A DNA stretch of 64,000 nucleotides from Scybalosoma faecavium. GTDB taxonomy: Bacteria; Bacillota; Clostridia; Christensenellales; Christensenellaceae. The translations under genes were made by a program, and so were the position numbers. This document shows positions 52,322 to 61,340 of this stretch, one piece after another. The notes under the pieces are model-generated. The model made no database searches. It was given only the letters and a program-made list of their open reading frames with translations, and was not told the origin of the DNA. Location of the stretch: assembly GCA_018716135.1 (NCBI GenBank), contig DVKG01000010.1:1-64000 (forward strand). Direction: 5' to 3'. Positions within the stretch are counted from its first letter, which is position 1; each line of letters starts with the position of its first letter.

Positions 52322-53581
52322 TCAGTCAACCAGAACGGGGTTGTGGTTTTCTCTTCTGGGAAGGCCGTATTTATCCAGCGCATCGAGGAAGGGATCGGGG
52401 TTCAGCTCCTCAACGGTATAAACGCCGGGCTTGTTCCATTCGCCTGTTAGCAGCATTAAAGCTCCGCACATCGCAGGAACGCCTGTCGTGTAGCTTATGG
52501 CCTGACTCTCAACCTCTTTGTAGCACTCTTGATGGTCGCATACATTGTATATATAATAGGTTTTGTCTTTTCCGTCTTTTTTTCCGGTGAAAATACACCC
52601 TATATTAGTCTTGCCGTGCGTGCGCGGGCCGAGGGTTGCCGGGTCGGGGAGAAGCTCTTTTAGGAATTTGATAGGCACAATCTCTTTGCCTTCAAAATAA
52701 ATCGGAGTTGTTGAAAGCATACCCACGTTCTCAAGGCATTTCATGTGAGTCAGATAGCTCTGACCAAATGTCATAAAGAATCTTATGCGTTTCACTTCGG
52801 GTATGTTTTTCGCTATTGATTCTATTTCCTCGTGGTGTAGCAAGTACATGTCTTTTTCGCCTACCTCGTCGAAGTTGTACTCGCGCTTAATGCTCATCGC
52901 AGGTATTTCTACCCATTTACCGTCCTCCCAATAGCTTCCGGGAGCTGAGACCTCTCTGAGATTTACTTCAGGGTTAAAATTTGTGGCGAAAGCATATCCG
53001 TGATCCCCGCCGTTGCAGTCGAGAATATCTATAGTATCAATGGTATCGAATTCATGCTTTTTTGCATAAGCGCAATACGCCTGCGTAACACCGGGGTCGA
53101 AGCCGCAGCCGAGAAGTGCGGTCAGACCGGCTTTTGCAAATTTTTCGCGATATGCCCACTGCCAGCTGTAGTCGAAATAAGCCGAAAAGCCCTTTTCTTC
53201 GCAGCGTTTTTCGTATATTTTGCGCCATTCGGGATCGTCGGTATCCTCAGGCTCATAATTCGCCGTGTCCATATAGTTCACGCCGCATATGAGACAAGCG
53301 TCCATGATGGTCAAATCCTGATAGGGGAGCGCGATATTCATGACTAGATCGGGAGAATAATCCTTTATCAGACGAACCAGTTCGTCTACGTTGTCCGCGT
53401 CTACCTTTGCTGTTGTGATTTTCGTCGCGGTTTTGCCTGCGAGGCTCTGAGCCAGTTTATCGCACTTTTCTTTTGTTCTGCTTGCAATGCAGATTTCTGT
53501 GAAAACTTCGCTGACTTGGCAGCATTTTCTAATAGCGACAGAAGCAACGCCGCCGCATCCTATGATTAATACTCTGCTCAT
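52322..53581 (-). CDS. Carboxynorspermidine/carboxyspermidine dehydrogenase (saccharopine dehydrogenase family)
   Basis: A 419-residue NADPH enzyme condensing putrescine (or diaminopropane) with aspartate beta-semialdehyde to carboxyspermidine. The Rossmann motif IIGCGGVASVAIRKC is at residues 6-20, and GCGFDPGVTQAYCAYA and CGALMLLTGEWNKPGVYTVEELNPDPFL are typical of this branch. Pairing with nspC supports the polyamine function over lysine metabolism. GGAGATTCTTTAC precedes the ATG. Confidence 0.9.
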   Translation of the reverse strand: MSRVLIIGCGGVASVAIRKCCQVSEVFTEICIASRTKEKCDKLAQSLAGKTATKITTAKVDADNVDELVRLIKDYSPDLVMNIALPYQDLTIMDACLICGVNYMDTANYEPEDTDDPEWRKIYEKRCEEKGFSAYFDYSWQWAYREKFAKAGLTALLGCGFDPGVTQAYCAYAKKHEFDTIDTIDILDCNGGDHGYAFATNFNPEVNLREVSAPGSYWEDGKWVEIPAMSIKREYNFDEVGEKDMYLLHHEEIESIAKNIPEVKRIRFFMTFGQSYLTHMKCLENVGMLSTTPIYFEGKEIVPIKFLKELLPDPATLGPRTHGKTNIGCIFTGKKDGKDKTYYIYNVCDHQECYKEVESQAISYTTGVPAMCGALMLLTGEWNKPGVYTVEELNPDPFLDALDKYGLPRRENHNPVLVD

Positions 53582-53622
53582 GTAAAGAATCTCCTTTAAT
53601 TAGTATAGTGTGATTGTATTTT

Positions 53623-54477
53623 CTATTTGCTCAGCGCCAGCAGAAATTCTCGCAAGACTTTGCATGCTGTTGCTGTAGAAACGCCGCTCGCGTCCAGCAT
53701 AGGGGCAAGCTCGTTTATGTCAGCGCCTACGATGTTACAGCGGCAGACTGTTTGAATAGCTGATAAAAGCTGTATAAATGTTACTCCGCCGGCTTCGGGG
53801 GTACCTGTCCCGGGAAAAGCAGATGGATCGAGGCAATCGAGATCGACGGTGAAATACACCGGTATGTTGCTTGCTGTGAGAGTGTCTGCCAGATCTTCCA
53901 GACCGTCGAAATTAAACTTATGCATGTCCGTGTGAGATTTTGCAAATTCAAATTCAGACTTGTCTCCGCTGCGTATGCAGAACTGATGAATGCGATTATC
54001 TCCAATAAGATCATGGCATCTGCGGATAACGCAGGCGTGACTTAGCTTTGCGCCTAGATAATCGTCTCGGAGATCTGCATGTGCGTCAAAGTGCACTATG
54101 TGAAGATTTGGGTATTGTTTTAACACCGCTCTGATTGAACCGAGAGAGACGAGATGTTCTCCGCCTATCAGAAATGGGAACTTCCCGCTTTTTAAAATTT
54201 CGGCGGAGCAATTTTCAATATCTGCGAGAGCAAGAGAGGAATCGCCAAAGCAAAGCTCTAAATCTCCGCGGTCGAATATGGCATAGTCTGTAAGATCCTT
54301 GTCCTGATATGGGCTGTATGTTTCAAGCCCGAAGCTGTCGTGTCTTATGGCAGAAGGACCGAAACGCGCTCCGGGTCGGAAGCTGGTAGTGCTGTCGAAC
54401 GGCGCGCCGAAAATTACTATGGAAGACTCTTCGTACGAAGCGTCACAACCGATGAACGTATCGAAATTATGTTTCAT
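53623..54477 (-). CDS. speB: Agmatinase (ureohydrolase family)
   Basis: A Mn2+ ureohydrolase of 284 residues hydrolysing agmatine to putrescine and urea. Metal ligands: GGEHLVS, HFDAHADLRD, and DLDCLDPSAFPGTGTPEAGG. The start overlaps the end region of speE closely (2 bp gap). It directly uses the product expected from the arginine decarboxylase of the same operon. Confidence 0.93.
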   Translation of the reverse strand: MKHNFDTFIGCDASYEESSIVIFGAPFDSTTSFRPGARFGPSAIRHDSFGLETYSPYQDKDLTDYAIFDRGDLELCFGDSSLALADIENCSAEILKSGKFPFLIGGEHLVSLGSIRAVLKQYPNLHIVHFDAHADLRDDYLGAKLSHACVIRRCHDLIGDNRIHQFCIRSGDKSEFEFAKSHTDMHKFNFDGLEDLADTLTASNIPVYFTVDLDCLDPSAFPGTGTPEAGGVTFIQLLSAIQTVCRCNIVGADINELAPMLDASGVSTATACKVLREFLLALSK

Positions 54478-54479
54478 AG

Positions 54480-55331
54480 TTATTCAACCTCCTTCAGCAT
54501 CTGTTCGAGAAAAGCAGGTAAATAGAAAGAGCCTATGTGCAGTCTCGTAGTGTAATATCGCGTGTTGAGATTCAGAGCCGCCCACTTTTGGGAGTTAAAA
54601 TCGTCAATGGGATGGTATCTTTTGCTCGCGAATCCAAAGAGCCAGTATCCTGCCGCGTATGTAGGTATATGAGCCTGATAGACGCGGCTGATAGGGAAGG
54701 TGCTCACGATTCTTTGATGACTGCGTTTCATGGCGTCTGCGTCGTGCTGATAAAACGGGCTCCCTTGCTGATTTACCATAATTCCGTCGTCGCGGAGAGC
54801 GTTGTAGCAAATGCCGTAAAATTCTCTAGTGAAGTATCCCTCGGAGGGGCCGAAGGGGTCTGTGGAGTCGACTATAATTAAATCGTATGCAGAATGACGC
54901 TTTCTGATAAAACGCAGAGCATTGTCGAAGTAGATGCAAACTCTTTCGTCGTCGAGCTTGCTGGCGTTTTCAGGCAGATATGTTCTGCATACTTCTACGA
55001 CCTGCGGATCCATTTCTACTAAGTCTATTTTTTCTACGTTAGAATATCGTGTGAGTTCTTTGACTACGCCGCCGTCGCCTGCTCCGATGACCAATATATT
55101 GCGAATATTGGGATGAACTGACATAGGGACGTGAGTTATCATTTCGTCGTAGATAAACTCGTCGCGTTCTGTAAGCATGACGTTTCCGTCTAAAGTGAGA
55201 ACACGTCCGAACTCGGGAGTGTCGAAGACGTCTATCTGCTGATAGTTGCTTTTTTGCGAGTATAAATGCCTGGTTACGCGGATGCTGTGTTTTACATCAG
55301 GTGCATGGAACTCGCTGAACCATAAATCCAT
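54480..55331 (-). CDS. speE: Spermidine synthase family aminopropyltransferase
   Basis: A 283-residue protein with the N-terminal beta-domain (WFSEFHAPDVKHSIRV) and a Rossmann aminopropyltransferase domain: VIGAGDGGVVKELTRY, LVEMDPQVVEVCR, IVDSTDPFGPSEGYFTREFY. It would transfer aminopropyl from decarboxylated SAM to putrescine. No speD (SAM decarboxylase) is visible in the window although the operon also encodes the carboxyspermidine route. 11 bp separate it from the decarboxylase gene. Confidence 0.93.
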   Translation of the reverse strand: MDLWFSEFHAPDVKHSIRVTRHLYSQKSNYQQIDVFDTPEFGRVLTLDGNVMLTERDEFIYDEMITHVPMSVHPNIRNILVIGAGDGGVVKELTRYSNVEKIDLVEMDPQVVEVCRTYLPENASKLDDERVCIYFDNALRFIRKRHSAYDLIIVDSTDPFGPSEGYFTREFYGICYNALRDDGIMVNQQGSPFYQHDADAMKRSHQRIVSTFPISRVYQAHIPTYAAGYWLFGFASKRYHPIDDFNSQKWAALNLNTRYYTTRLHIGSFYLPAFLEQMLKEVE

Positions 55332-55342
55332 TTTTTAATCTC

Positions 55343-56800
55343 CTATGCTAGCACATTTATGTTAAGTATTCTCGGATCTTCCGGACCGGTCATGGAGCAG
55401 CCCTTTGATTTGGCATACTCGATGTATTGTATAATTTCGTCTGTGATACGCTCGCCGGGGGCTAAGATGGGTATTCCGGGAGGATAGCACATAATAAACT
55501 CGCTGCAAACGCGGCCTACGCTTGTTTCGAGCGGCAGACTTTCTTTTTTTGCGTAGAACGCTTCCTGCGGACTGATGACGACTTCCGGCGGAAGGTATTC
55601 CTGACTCAGGAGACCGGCGCTGGTTTTTTGGTATCTGCGTCTGATCTCTGCGAGCGCGCTGACGAGACGCTCGAGCTCCTGCATTCTGTCGCCTATGGAG
55701 AGATATGCAAGAATATTGCCGATATCGCCGAATTCAATCTGTATATCGTATTCGTCGCGGAGCAGGTCGTATACCTCAATTCCCGCTAGCCCTATGTCTC
55801 GGGTATGCACGCTTAGCTTAGTGGCGTCGAAGTCGAATATGGAATCGTGGTTTATCAGCTCTCGTCCGAAAGCATAGTAGCCTCCGATAGCATTGATTTC
55901 ATCACGAGCGTAGTCTGCCATCTCTACGACCTTTGCAAAAATTTCTTTACCGCGCTGAGCTAGATTGCGACGGCTTATATCCAGGCTGGACATTAAAAGA
56001 TAACTGCCGGACGTGGTCTGCGTAAGGTTTATGATTTGGCGGACGTATCCATCGTGGATGTTAGGACCGACGAGAAGAAGGCTGGATTGAGTCAAACTTC
56101 CTCCGCTTTTGTGCATAGATACGGCCGCCATATCAGCGCCTGCGGCCATTGCGGAGATAGGCATGTTGTCTCCGAAATAGAAGTGTGTGCCGTGCGCCTC
56201 GTCAGAAAGACAGTACATGCCGGCGGCGTGCGCCATTTTTACTATTTCTTTTAAGTCGCTGCAAATGCCGTAGTATGTAGGATTATTAACAAGAACTGCT
56301 ACTGCGTCGGGATTCTCCGCTATTGCTTTAGCTACCTGTTCTCGTTTCATGCCGAGAGATATGCCTAACTTTATATCTACTTCGGGATTGACGTATATCG
56401 GAATTGCACCGCAGAGCACAAGTGCGTTTATTACGCTCCTGTGTACATTGCGCGGCAAAATGATCTTATCTCCGCGCTTACATGTGGATAAAATCATTGT
56501 TTGAACTGAGCTTGTTGTACCGCCTACCATCAAAAATGCGTGAGCTGCTCCGAAAGCGTCGGCAGCAAGATCTTCTGCTTCGCCTATGACAGAGACGGGA
56601 TGGCAGAGGTTATCCAAGGGTTTCATGCTGTTTACGTCAATGGAGACGCATTGTTCGCCTAAGAAAGCGGCGAGCTCAGGGTTTCCTCGGCCTCGCTTGT
56701 GACCTGGGACATCAAACGGAACTACTCGCATTTGGCGAAACTGTTGCAGCGCTTCGTATATTGGAGCTTGAGTTTGATCTAAGTGCTTTTTATTCTGCAT
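55343..56800 (-). CDS. speA: Orn/Lys/Arg decarboxylase (probable arginine decarboxylase)
   Basis: A fold-type I PLP decarboxylase of 485 residues, the short SpeA/YaaO-type of Firmicutes. The ATG at 56800 follows AGAGGTGG; the frame extends to 56851 but there overlaps the leader terminator. The N-terminal PFDVPGHKRGRGN, the PLP Lys in VSMHKSGGSLTQSSLLL, and YPPGIPILAPGERI near the C-terminus are diagnostic. The agmatinase partner favours arginine as substrate, although lysine or ornithine cannot be excluded. Confidence 0.92.
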   Translation of the reverse strand: MQNKKHLDQTQAPIYEALQQFRQMRVVPFDVPGHKRGRGNPELAAFLGEQCVSIDVNSMKPLDNLCHPVSVIGEAEDLAADAFGAAHAFLMVGGTTSSVQTMILSTCKRGDKIILPRNVHRSVINALVLCGAIPIYVNPEVDIKLGISLGMKREQVAKAIAENPDAVAVLVNNPTYYGICSDLKEIVKMAHAAGMYCLSDEAHGTHFYFGDNMPISAMAAGADMAAVSMHKSGGSLTQSSLLLVGPNIHDGYVRQIINLTQTTSGSYLLMSSLDISRRNLAQRGKEIFAKVVEMADYARDEINAIGGYYAFGRELINHDSIFDFDATKLSVHTRDIGLAGIEVYDLLRDEYDIQIEFGDIGNILAYLSIGDRMQELERLVSALAEIRRRYQKTSAGLLSQEYLPPEVVISPQEAFYAKKESLPLETSVGRVCSEFIMCYPPGIPILAPGERITDEIIQYIEYAKSKGCSMTGPEDPRILNINVLA

Positions 56801-56820
56801 ATTCTTTCCACCTCTTGTAG

Positions 56821-56860
56821 AAAACAAAAAACGTAAGCTGTAAATACACAACTTACGTCT
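56821..56860 (-). terminator. Terminator at the end of the polyamine-operon leader
   Basis: On the minus strand ACGTAAG...CTTACGT followed by TTTTTTGTTTT, ending 20 bp before the decarboxylase ribosome-binding site. It is placed so that read-through is needed for operon expression. Confidence 0.85.
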
Positions 56861-57245
56861 ATCCTTACTTAGTAAATAACGGCAGTTAAAATTGAGTTAA
56901 AGCCGATAAAATATACCCCTCTCCTCCCGGAAATCAAGTAACACATTAAAAACATGAGCCGGATATCTTCTGTGGGTATATAAAAATAGAAGGATGATAT
57001 GGCATACAGAGTTTATATAGCAAAAACTTTTACTACTCTTATTGACCGTTTCACAAGTTTACGTAATTACGCAATACAGGTTATAAAGTAACCAACTTAT
57101 AAAATTTGAGCTTCTAACTCAATCAATAAGGCGGAAACCGCCTATCGGCAGTGGACCCGGCTGTCCGTATGGCCTTAACTTCTATCGTGAAGTGGTCCGA
57201 AAATATTTGCTTGGACAACTCTTATGCGTTTCTGAGCATCCAGAT
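56861..57245 (-). promoter_or_regulatory. Long structured leader of the polyamine operon
   Basis: About 440 nt from the promoter to the first gene. The 5' part (57235-57125, minus strand) is dense in pairings: GTCC...GGAC, ACTTC-acgata-GAAGT, GGAC...GTCC, GGCGG-ttt-CCGCC. The 3' part has a strongly purine-rich GGGAGGAGAGGGG (56929-56917) without a nearby ATG, and then the terminator. No known riboswitch class was recognised. It could be a riboswitch or attenuator responding to a polyamine or arginine. Confidence 0.5.
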
Positions 57246-57247
57246 AA

Positions 57248-57277
57248 ATTATACACTATTTTTAGAAATTATGTCAA
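57248..57277 (-). promoter_or_regulatory. Promoter of the polyamine operon
   Basis: On the minus strand TTGACA (57277-57272), an 18-bp spacer and TATAAT (57253-57248): close to full consensus. Confidence 0.75.
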
Positions 57278-57299
57278 TACTAGCCGTTGATTTTTATAC

Positions 57300-57770
57300 T
57301 TAAAATTTATCATTTTCTGCAAATAGCTTGTAAAATTTGATACTCGCCATCGCCGCTGGAAATATGAAAGTGAACCTGCGGGCAAGGCTGCTGTATTTTT
57401 AGATTTTTGTGTGACAAATCCCATTTCTCCCAGATAAGACAAAAATGCCATTTGATAAGATTACAGCATTTTTCAATAAAGCTTTTCCCCATAAATAAAG
57501 GAGAGCGCACATGGCGAAGGCGTTTCATTATGGCATAAATCCAAAACGGCATTTGGACGAAATGTCAAATTCGGCAGGCGCGCATTTGTAAATGCGAACG
57601 CCCTCTTTATGGATAGAAGCGGCATTAATTGAACGCATAGAAGAGCGTAATGGTGTTTATATATTTAAAAGCCGCTGCAGCTTTTGGATTAGGGAGCTAT
57701 GAATAAGAATTGGAGGATATTGGCAAACGGAGGCAATGAGTTGAAACAGTCCTATTCACAGCGCTGAGTG
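57300..57770. other. Intergenic region without recognised gene
   Basis: Two overlapping minus-strand open frames (57269-57451 and 57310-57552) and a 22-codon plus-strand frame at about 57699 have no recognised similarity or good ribosome-binding context except GGAG-like matches by chance. The sequence may be decayed coding DNA. A GGCG...CGCC hairpin lies near 57578-57603. Confidence 0.4.
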
Positions 57771-57772
57771 AT

Positions 57773-57806
57773 TAGAGAAAGCGGAGGGAAAATCCCCTCC
57801 GCATAG
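57773..57806 (-). terminator. Terminator of the calcium-ATPase-like gene
   Basis: GCGGAGGGGATTTTCCCTCCGC on the minus strand followed by TTTCTCT. Confidence 0.8.
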
Positions 57807-57811
57807 CTTAT

Positions 57812-60466
57812 TTATCGAGCTATTAACTTTTTTATTGCTTTTGTCATTTCTACTTGGATGATAGAGAGCAAGACTAGTCCTGCCACTACCAACCACTGCG
57901 TGCCGGAAAGCAGAGTGAGCCGAAATGCGCTTTGCAAGGCTGGGACAAAGAGAATGCAAAGCATGAGCAAAAGCGATACCGCGAACGAAATAAACAGCCA
58001 CGGGTTTTTGCCTTCGGATCGTATCCAAATCGGCTCCGTATTGGAACGTTGGTTGAAGGCGCGCAGCATCTGCGAGAAAGCCAAAGTACAGAAAGCCATG
58101 GTCTGCCCTTCGGCGTGGCTCCCCATGCTTGCGCCTATCCAGTAAGCCGCGATTGTCATAGCGGACACGAAAATACCCTGAGTCACAACTCGGCGTATCA
58201 AATCTTTTTCAAACAGAGTGCCTGATTTGATAGGCTTATGTTTCATGATATTTTTGCTGGCCGGCTCAACGCCCAGCGCCAGCGCAGGCAGCGTGGCAGT
58301 GGCAAGGTTCACCCACAGGATATGGACGGCCAAAAGCGGCGCATCCCAGTTGAAAACAGTCGCCGTGAATAGCGTAGCAATCTCTGCGATATTGCCAACC
58401 AGAAGAAATTGAATCACTTTCTGAATGTTGCGGTATACTCGTCGACCCTCCTTGATTGCGTAGGCGATAGTGGTAAAACTGTCGTCAAGAAGAATCATGT
58501 CGGAGGCATCCTTGGCAACATCCGTGCCGGTGACACCCATTGCCACACCAATATCCGCCGCTTTGAGAGCGGGGGAATCATTTACACCGTCGCCCGTCAT
58601 GGCGGCCACCTCGCCGGAACGCTTGAGGCTCTGGATAATGCGCAGCTTGTCGGCAGGCGATACTCGGGCAAAGACCGCGGCCGTTTTGACTGCTTTATCA
58701 AGCTCCTCATCTGTCATTGAATTCAGCTCGTCGCCTGAAATTACTGTATTGCCTTTGCGGTAAATCCCAAGTTCCTTTGCAATGGCCAAAGCTGTTATCT
58801 TGTGGTCGCCTGTAATCATGATTGTGCGGATACCCGCCGCCAGACAAGTCTGCACCGATTCAGCCACCTCTTTTCGGGGAGGGTCGATCATGCCGACCGC
58901 GCCAATGAAAGTCATATCAAACTCTACATTGTCTTCGTCTTCCATAGGGAGGGCGGAGAGCTTTTTCATGGCAAAACCCAGCACACGCAGGGCACTTTCC
59001 GACATATTGAGGCAGAGTTTTGCAATGTTGCTTTTGTCCGCTTCGGTAATCGTCCGTACCCCCTGAGCGGTTAAAATATGCGTGCAAAGGGGAAGCATTT
59101 CATCCACCGCGCCTTTGGTATAAGCCGTCAAATTCCCCTCAATTTGGTGAACCGTTGTCATACGTTTTCGGTCAGAGTCGAAGGGCTGTTCAAAAATACG
59201 CGGATACTCTGATTCCAACGATTCGTGGTTTATTCCAAATGTTTTCGCCATGCAGATAAGCGCGCCCTCGGTGGGGTCGCCGATAATTTCGCCTTTTCGG
59301 TCAGGGTCGAGGCTCGCGTCGTTACAAAGAGCCGCCGCATAGACAAGCTCTTTATAGACAGCCGAGTGCTGTTCGGCAGCGGCTTTCACCGGCGTTGCCC
59401 GACCGGACTTAAAATCTCCGTTGATTGCGATTTGAGTTACAGTCATTTTATTTAAAGTCAGCGTACCTGTTTTGTCAGAGCAGATGACCGTGGCGCTTCC
59501 CAGCGTTTCCACGGCGGGCAGCTTGCGGATGAGGGCGTTCTTCTTTGCCATTCTCTGTACGCCCAGCGCCATCACGATGGTTGCTGTAGCTGGCAGGCCC
59601 TCCGGAATAATGGAGATCGCCAGCGAGATTGCCACTAGGAATTGTGGAACCAGCGGGCGTTGATGCAGCGCTCCGATAATAAAAATTAGGACGCATATGA
59701 TTAGCCCCACGACGGTCAGCGTCTTGCCGACAGCATTCAGTTTTTGCTTGAGTGGAGTATCCAATTCATCCTGATTGTCGAGCATACCTGCGATGTTACC
59801 TACCTCAGTATTCATACCTGTGGTGACCACCACGCCGGTGGCGCGGCCATAGGTAACGATTGAGGAAGTATAAACCATATTGCTGCGGTCGCCAAGCGCG
59901 CAGTCTTCCGGCAGCAGTTCGTCTGCATCCTTCTCCGAGGGTACGGATTCACCGGTTAGGGAAGCTTCTTGTACTTTCAGGTTTGCGGAATATATGAGGC
60001 GCATATCGGCGGGAACCATGTCGCCGTCCCCGAGAAACACCACGTCGCCCACCACCAGCTCGCTGGCCGGGACTATGCTTTCTTCCCCCTGCCTCAGAAC
60101 GCGAGCCGTAGGGGCGCTCATGCTGCGCAGGGCTTCCAGCGAGGATTGCGCTTTTTTCTCCTGCACAATTCCTATTACCGCATTGATTACCACGATTGTG
60201 AAAATAACTGCCGCTTCTGTCCATTCCTGCAATACGGCGGAAAATACCGCCGCGCCGATCAGAATGAGAACCATAGGATCGACAATCTGAACTTTAAGCA
60301 TTTTAAAAATAGTTTTCGGCGGTTTCGAACGCAGTTCATTGCGCCCATTTTTTCTTAGCCTTTCGGACGCCTCGGTATCGCTCAATCCTTTTTCAGAGGT
60401 GTGTATTGCTTCATATACCTCGTCAAGTCTTTGCGCGTGCCAAGGCACCTGTCTGTGATTATCCAT
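57812..60466 (-). CDS. SERCA/PMCA-like P2-type cation ATPase with altered ion-site residue
   Basis: An 884-residue P-type ATPase; the ATG at 60466 follows AAAGGAGTGG. N-terminal cation-ATPase domain, actuator TGES (171-174), M4 motif IIPEGLPA (287-294), phosphorylated Asp331 in CSDKTGTLTLNKMT, and TGDGVNDSPALKAADIGVAMG are all present. In helix M6 the sequence reads WVNLATATLPALALG where Ca2+-ATPases have WVNLVTDGLPATALG: the Ca2+-ligating Asp is Ala. Transport of another ion, or altered stoichiometry, is possible. The gene has its own promoter and an Asp-rich leader ORF. Confidence 0.9.
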   Translation of the reverse strand: MDNHRQVPWHAQRLDEVYEAIHTSEKGLSDTEASERLRKNGRNELRSKPPKTIFKMLKVQIVDPMVLILIGAAVFSAVLQEWTEAAVIFTIVVINAVIGIVQEKKAQSSLEALRSMSAPTARVLRQGEESIVPASELVVGDVVFLGDGDMVPADMRLIYSANLKVQEASLTGESVPSEKDADELLPEDCALGDRSNMVYTSSIVTYGRATGVVVTTGMNTEVGNIAGMLDNQDELDTPLKQKLNAVGKTLTVVGLIICVLIFIIGALHQRPLVPQFLVAISLAISIIPEGLPATATIVMALGVQRMAKKNALIRKLPAVETLGSATVICSDKTGTLTLNKMTVTQIAINGDFKSGRATPVKAAAEQHSAVYKELVYAAALCNDASLDPDRKGEIIGDPTEGALICMAKTFGINHESLESEYPRIFEQPFDSDRKRMTTVHQIEGNLTAYTKGAVDEMLPLCTHILTAQGVRTITEADKSNIAKLCLNMSESALRVLGFAMKKLSALPMEDEDNVEFDMTFIGAVGMIDPPRKEVAESVQTCLAAGIRTIMITGDHKITALAIAKELGIYRKGNTVISGDELNSMTDEELDKAVKTAAVFARVSPADKLRIIQSLKRSGEVAAMTGDGVNDSPALKAADIGVAMGVTGTDVAKDASDMILLDDSFTTIAYAIKEGRRVYRNIQKVIQFLLVGNIAEIATLFTATVFNWDAPLLAVHILWVNLATATLPALALGVEPASKNIMKHKPIKSGTLFEKDLIRRVVTQGIFVSAMTIAAYWIGASMGSHAEGQTMAFCTLAFSQMLRAFNQRSNTEPIWIRSEGKNPWLFISFAVSLLLMLCILFVPALQSAFRLTLLSGTQWLVVAGLVLLSIIQVEMTKAIKKLIAR

Positions 60467-60543
60467 ATAGGACAGACCACTCCTTTCTTTGATTAAAATT
60501 TTATATTCTGACCGCCGATAGGCGGAGGTCAGCGAAAAAACAC

Positions 60544-60592
60544 AAAAAGGCATAACCTACATTCTATAAAATAAAGAACGTAGGCTATGCCT
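60544..60592 (-). terminator. Attenuator-like terminator in the ATPase leader
   Basis: On the minus strand GGCATAGCCTACGTTCT pairs with AGAATGTAGGTTATGCC (G-U pairs included) across about nine nt, followed by TTTTTGTGTTTTTT. It begins at the stop codon of the leader ORF and lies 80 nt before the ATPase start. Confidence 0.9.
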
Positions 60593-60665
60593 ATGTATAA
60601 AAATTGAATTTGCAATTATTGTTTAAGCTATATCGTTCAGCGTCGCTACTGTCGGCGTCGTCCAT
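60591..60665 (-). CDS. Acidic leader peptide of the P-type ATPase
   Basis: A 24-codon ORF starting about 35 nt after the predicted transcription start: MDDADSSDAERYS then LNNNCKFNFYT. Four Asp in the first eight residues, five acidic residues in the first ten. Its TAG stop abuts a strong terminator hairpin. GAGGAAAGG lies 15 nt upstream of the ATG (longer than ideal), with TGGA nearer. The layout is that of a translated attenuator leader. Confidence 0.55.
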   Translation of the reverse strand: MDDADSSDAERYSLNNNCKFNFYT

Positions 60666-60705
60666 AATTCCAGTTTAATTCCTTTCCTCAAATATATTTT
60701 TTATC

Positions 60706-60734
60706 ATTATACGAGGTGTTCCCTGTAGAGTCAA
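60706..60734 (-). promoter_or_regulatory. Promoter of the P-type ATPase leader
   Basis: On the minus strand TTGACT (60734-60729), a 17-bp spacer and TATAAT (60711-60706). Confidence 0.7.
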
Positions 60735-60739
60735 CATTA

Positions 60740-61080
60740 CAACAATACAATTTGCAAATTATTCATATCTTACGTTCGGATATTGTTAAAGCAGTTTGGC
60801 TTTAAATTTTGCAGAAAAGCATCGCTTTTCCATTTTCCGTCTGTGGTGTGTAAGCTGCTGCTCATCGTAACAAAACGAAGATATAATCAACGCCGAATGC
60901 TTGACGGTAGTTATACGACGGAGGTCAATTTAACCTGCGGGGATTGCGAGGAGCCTTTCGAGCGGGCATAAAACAAAGTAAGCGTGAGCCGCAAAGGTTC
61001 CCGCTAAATTGTGTTCTATATGGGATATGAGGCGCTGGCTGGCGAGGAACACTTTACTGCCAAGCTCGCTGAAAACAAAA
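60740..61080. other. Intergenic region without recognised gene
   Basis: A 62-codon plus-strand frame (60783-60971, ending CGDCEEPFERA) is open but unrecognised and lacks a good ribosome-binding site. Possibly decayed coding sequence. Confidence 0.35.
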
Positions 61081-61160
61081 AAGCCCGGAAAGCCGGAATA
61101 TCATATTTTCCGGGCATAGATACAAAAACAGCCTTCCAAATCGGAAGGCTGTTTTGTATT
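61080..61160 (-). terminator. Two terminators downstream of tRNA-Pro
   Basis: AAAACAGCCTTCC-aaatc-GGAAGGCTGTTTT (61129-61157) immediately 3' of the tRNA on the minus strand, then AGCCCGGAAA...TTTTCCGGGCA (61085-61119) followed on the minus strand by TTTTTTG. Confidence 0.88.
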
Positions 61161-61178
61161 AAAGTTTGTCCCTTAATA

Positions 61179-61255
<77 letters not shown>

Positions 61256-61340
61256 CAAAAGCTGACTAGATAATTATAAACGCTTTTACAAAAAAATGCA
61301 ATACTTTTTAGCGAAAATATTGCACTTTTTTGTTTTAGCG

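Noticed and set aside
57269..57552. Two overlapping short minus-strand ORFs
   Set aside because: No recognisable domain, overlapping frames, and poor translation signals; possibly decayed sequence.
60544..60734. yybP-ykoY manganese riboswitch before the P-type ATPase
   Set aside because: Its conserved internal-loop sequences are absent; a leader peptide plus terminator describes the region better.
60783..60971. 62-codon plus-strand ORF with CGDC motif
   Set aside because: No good ribosome-binding site and no recognised family.
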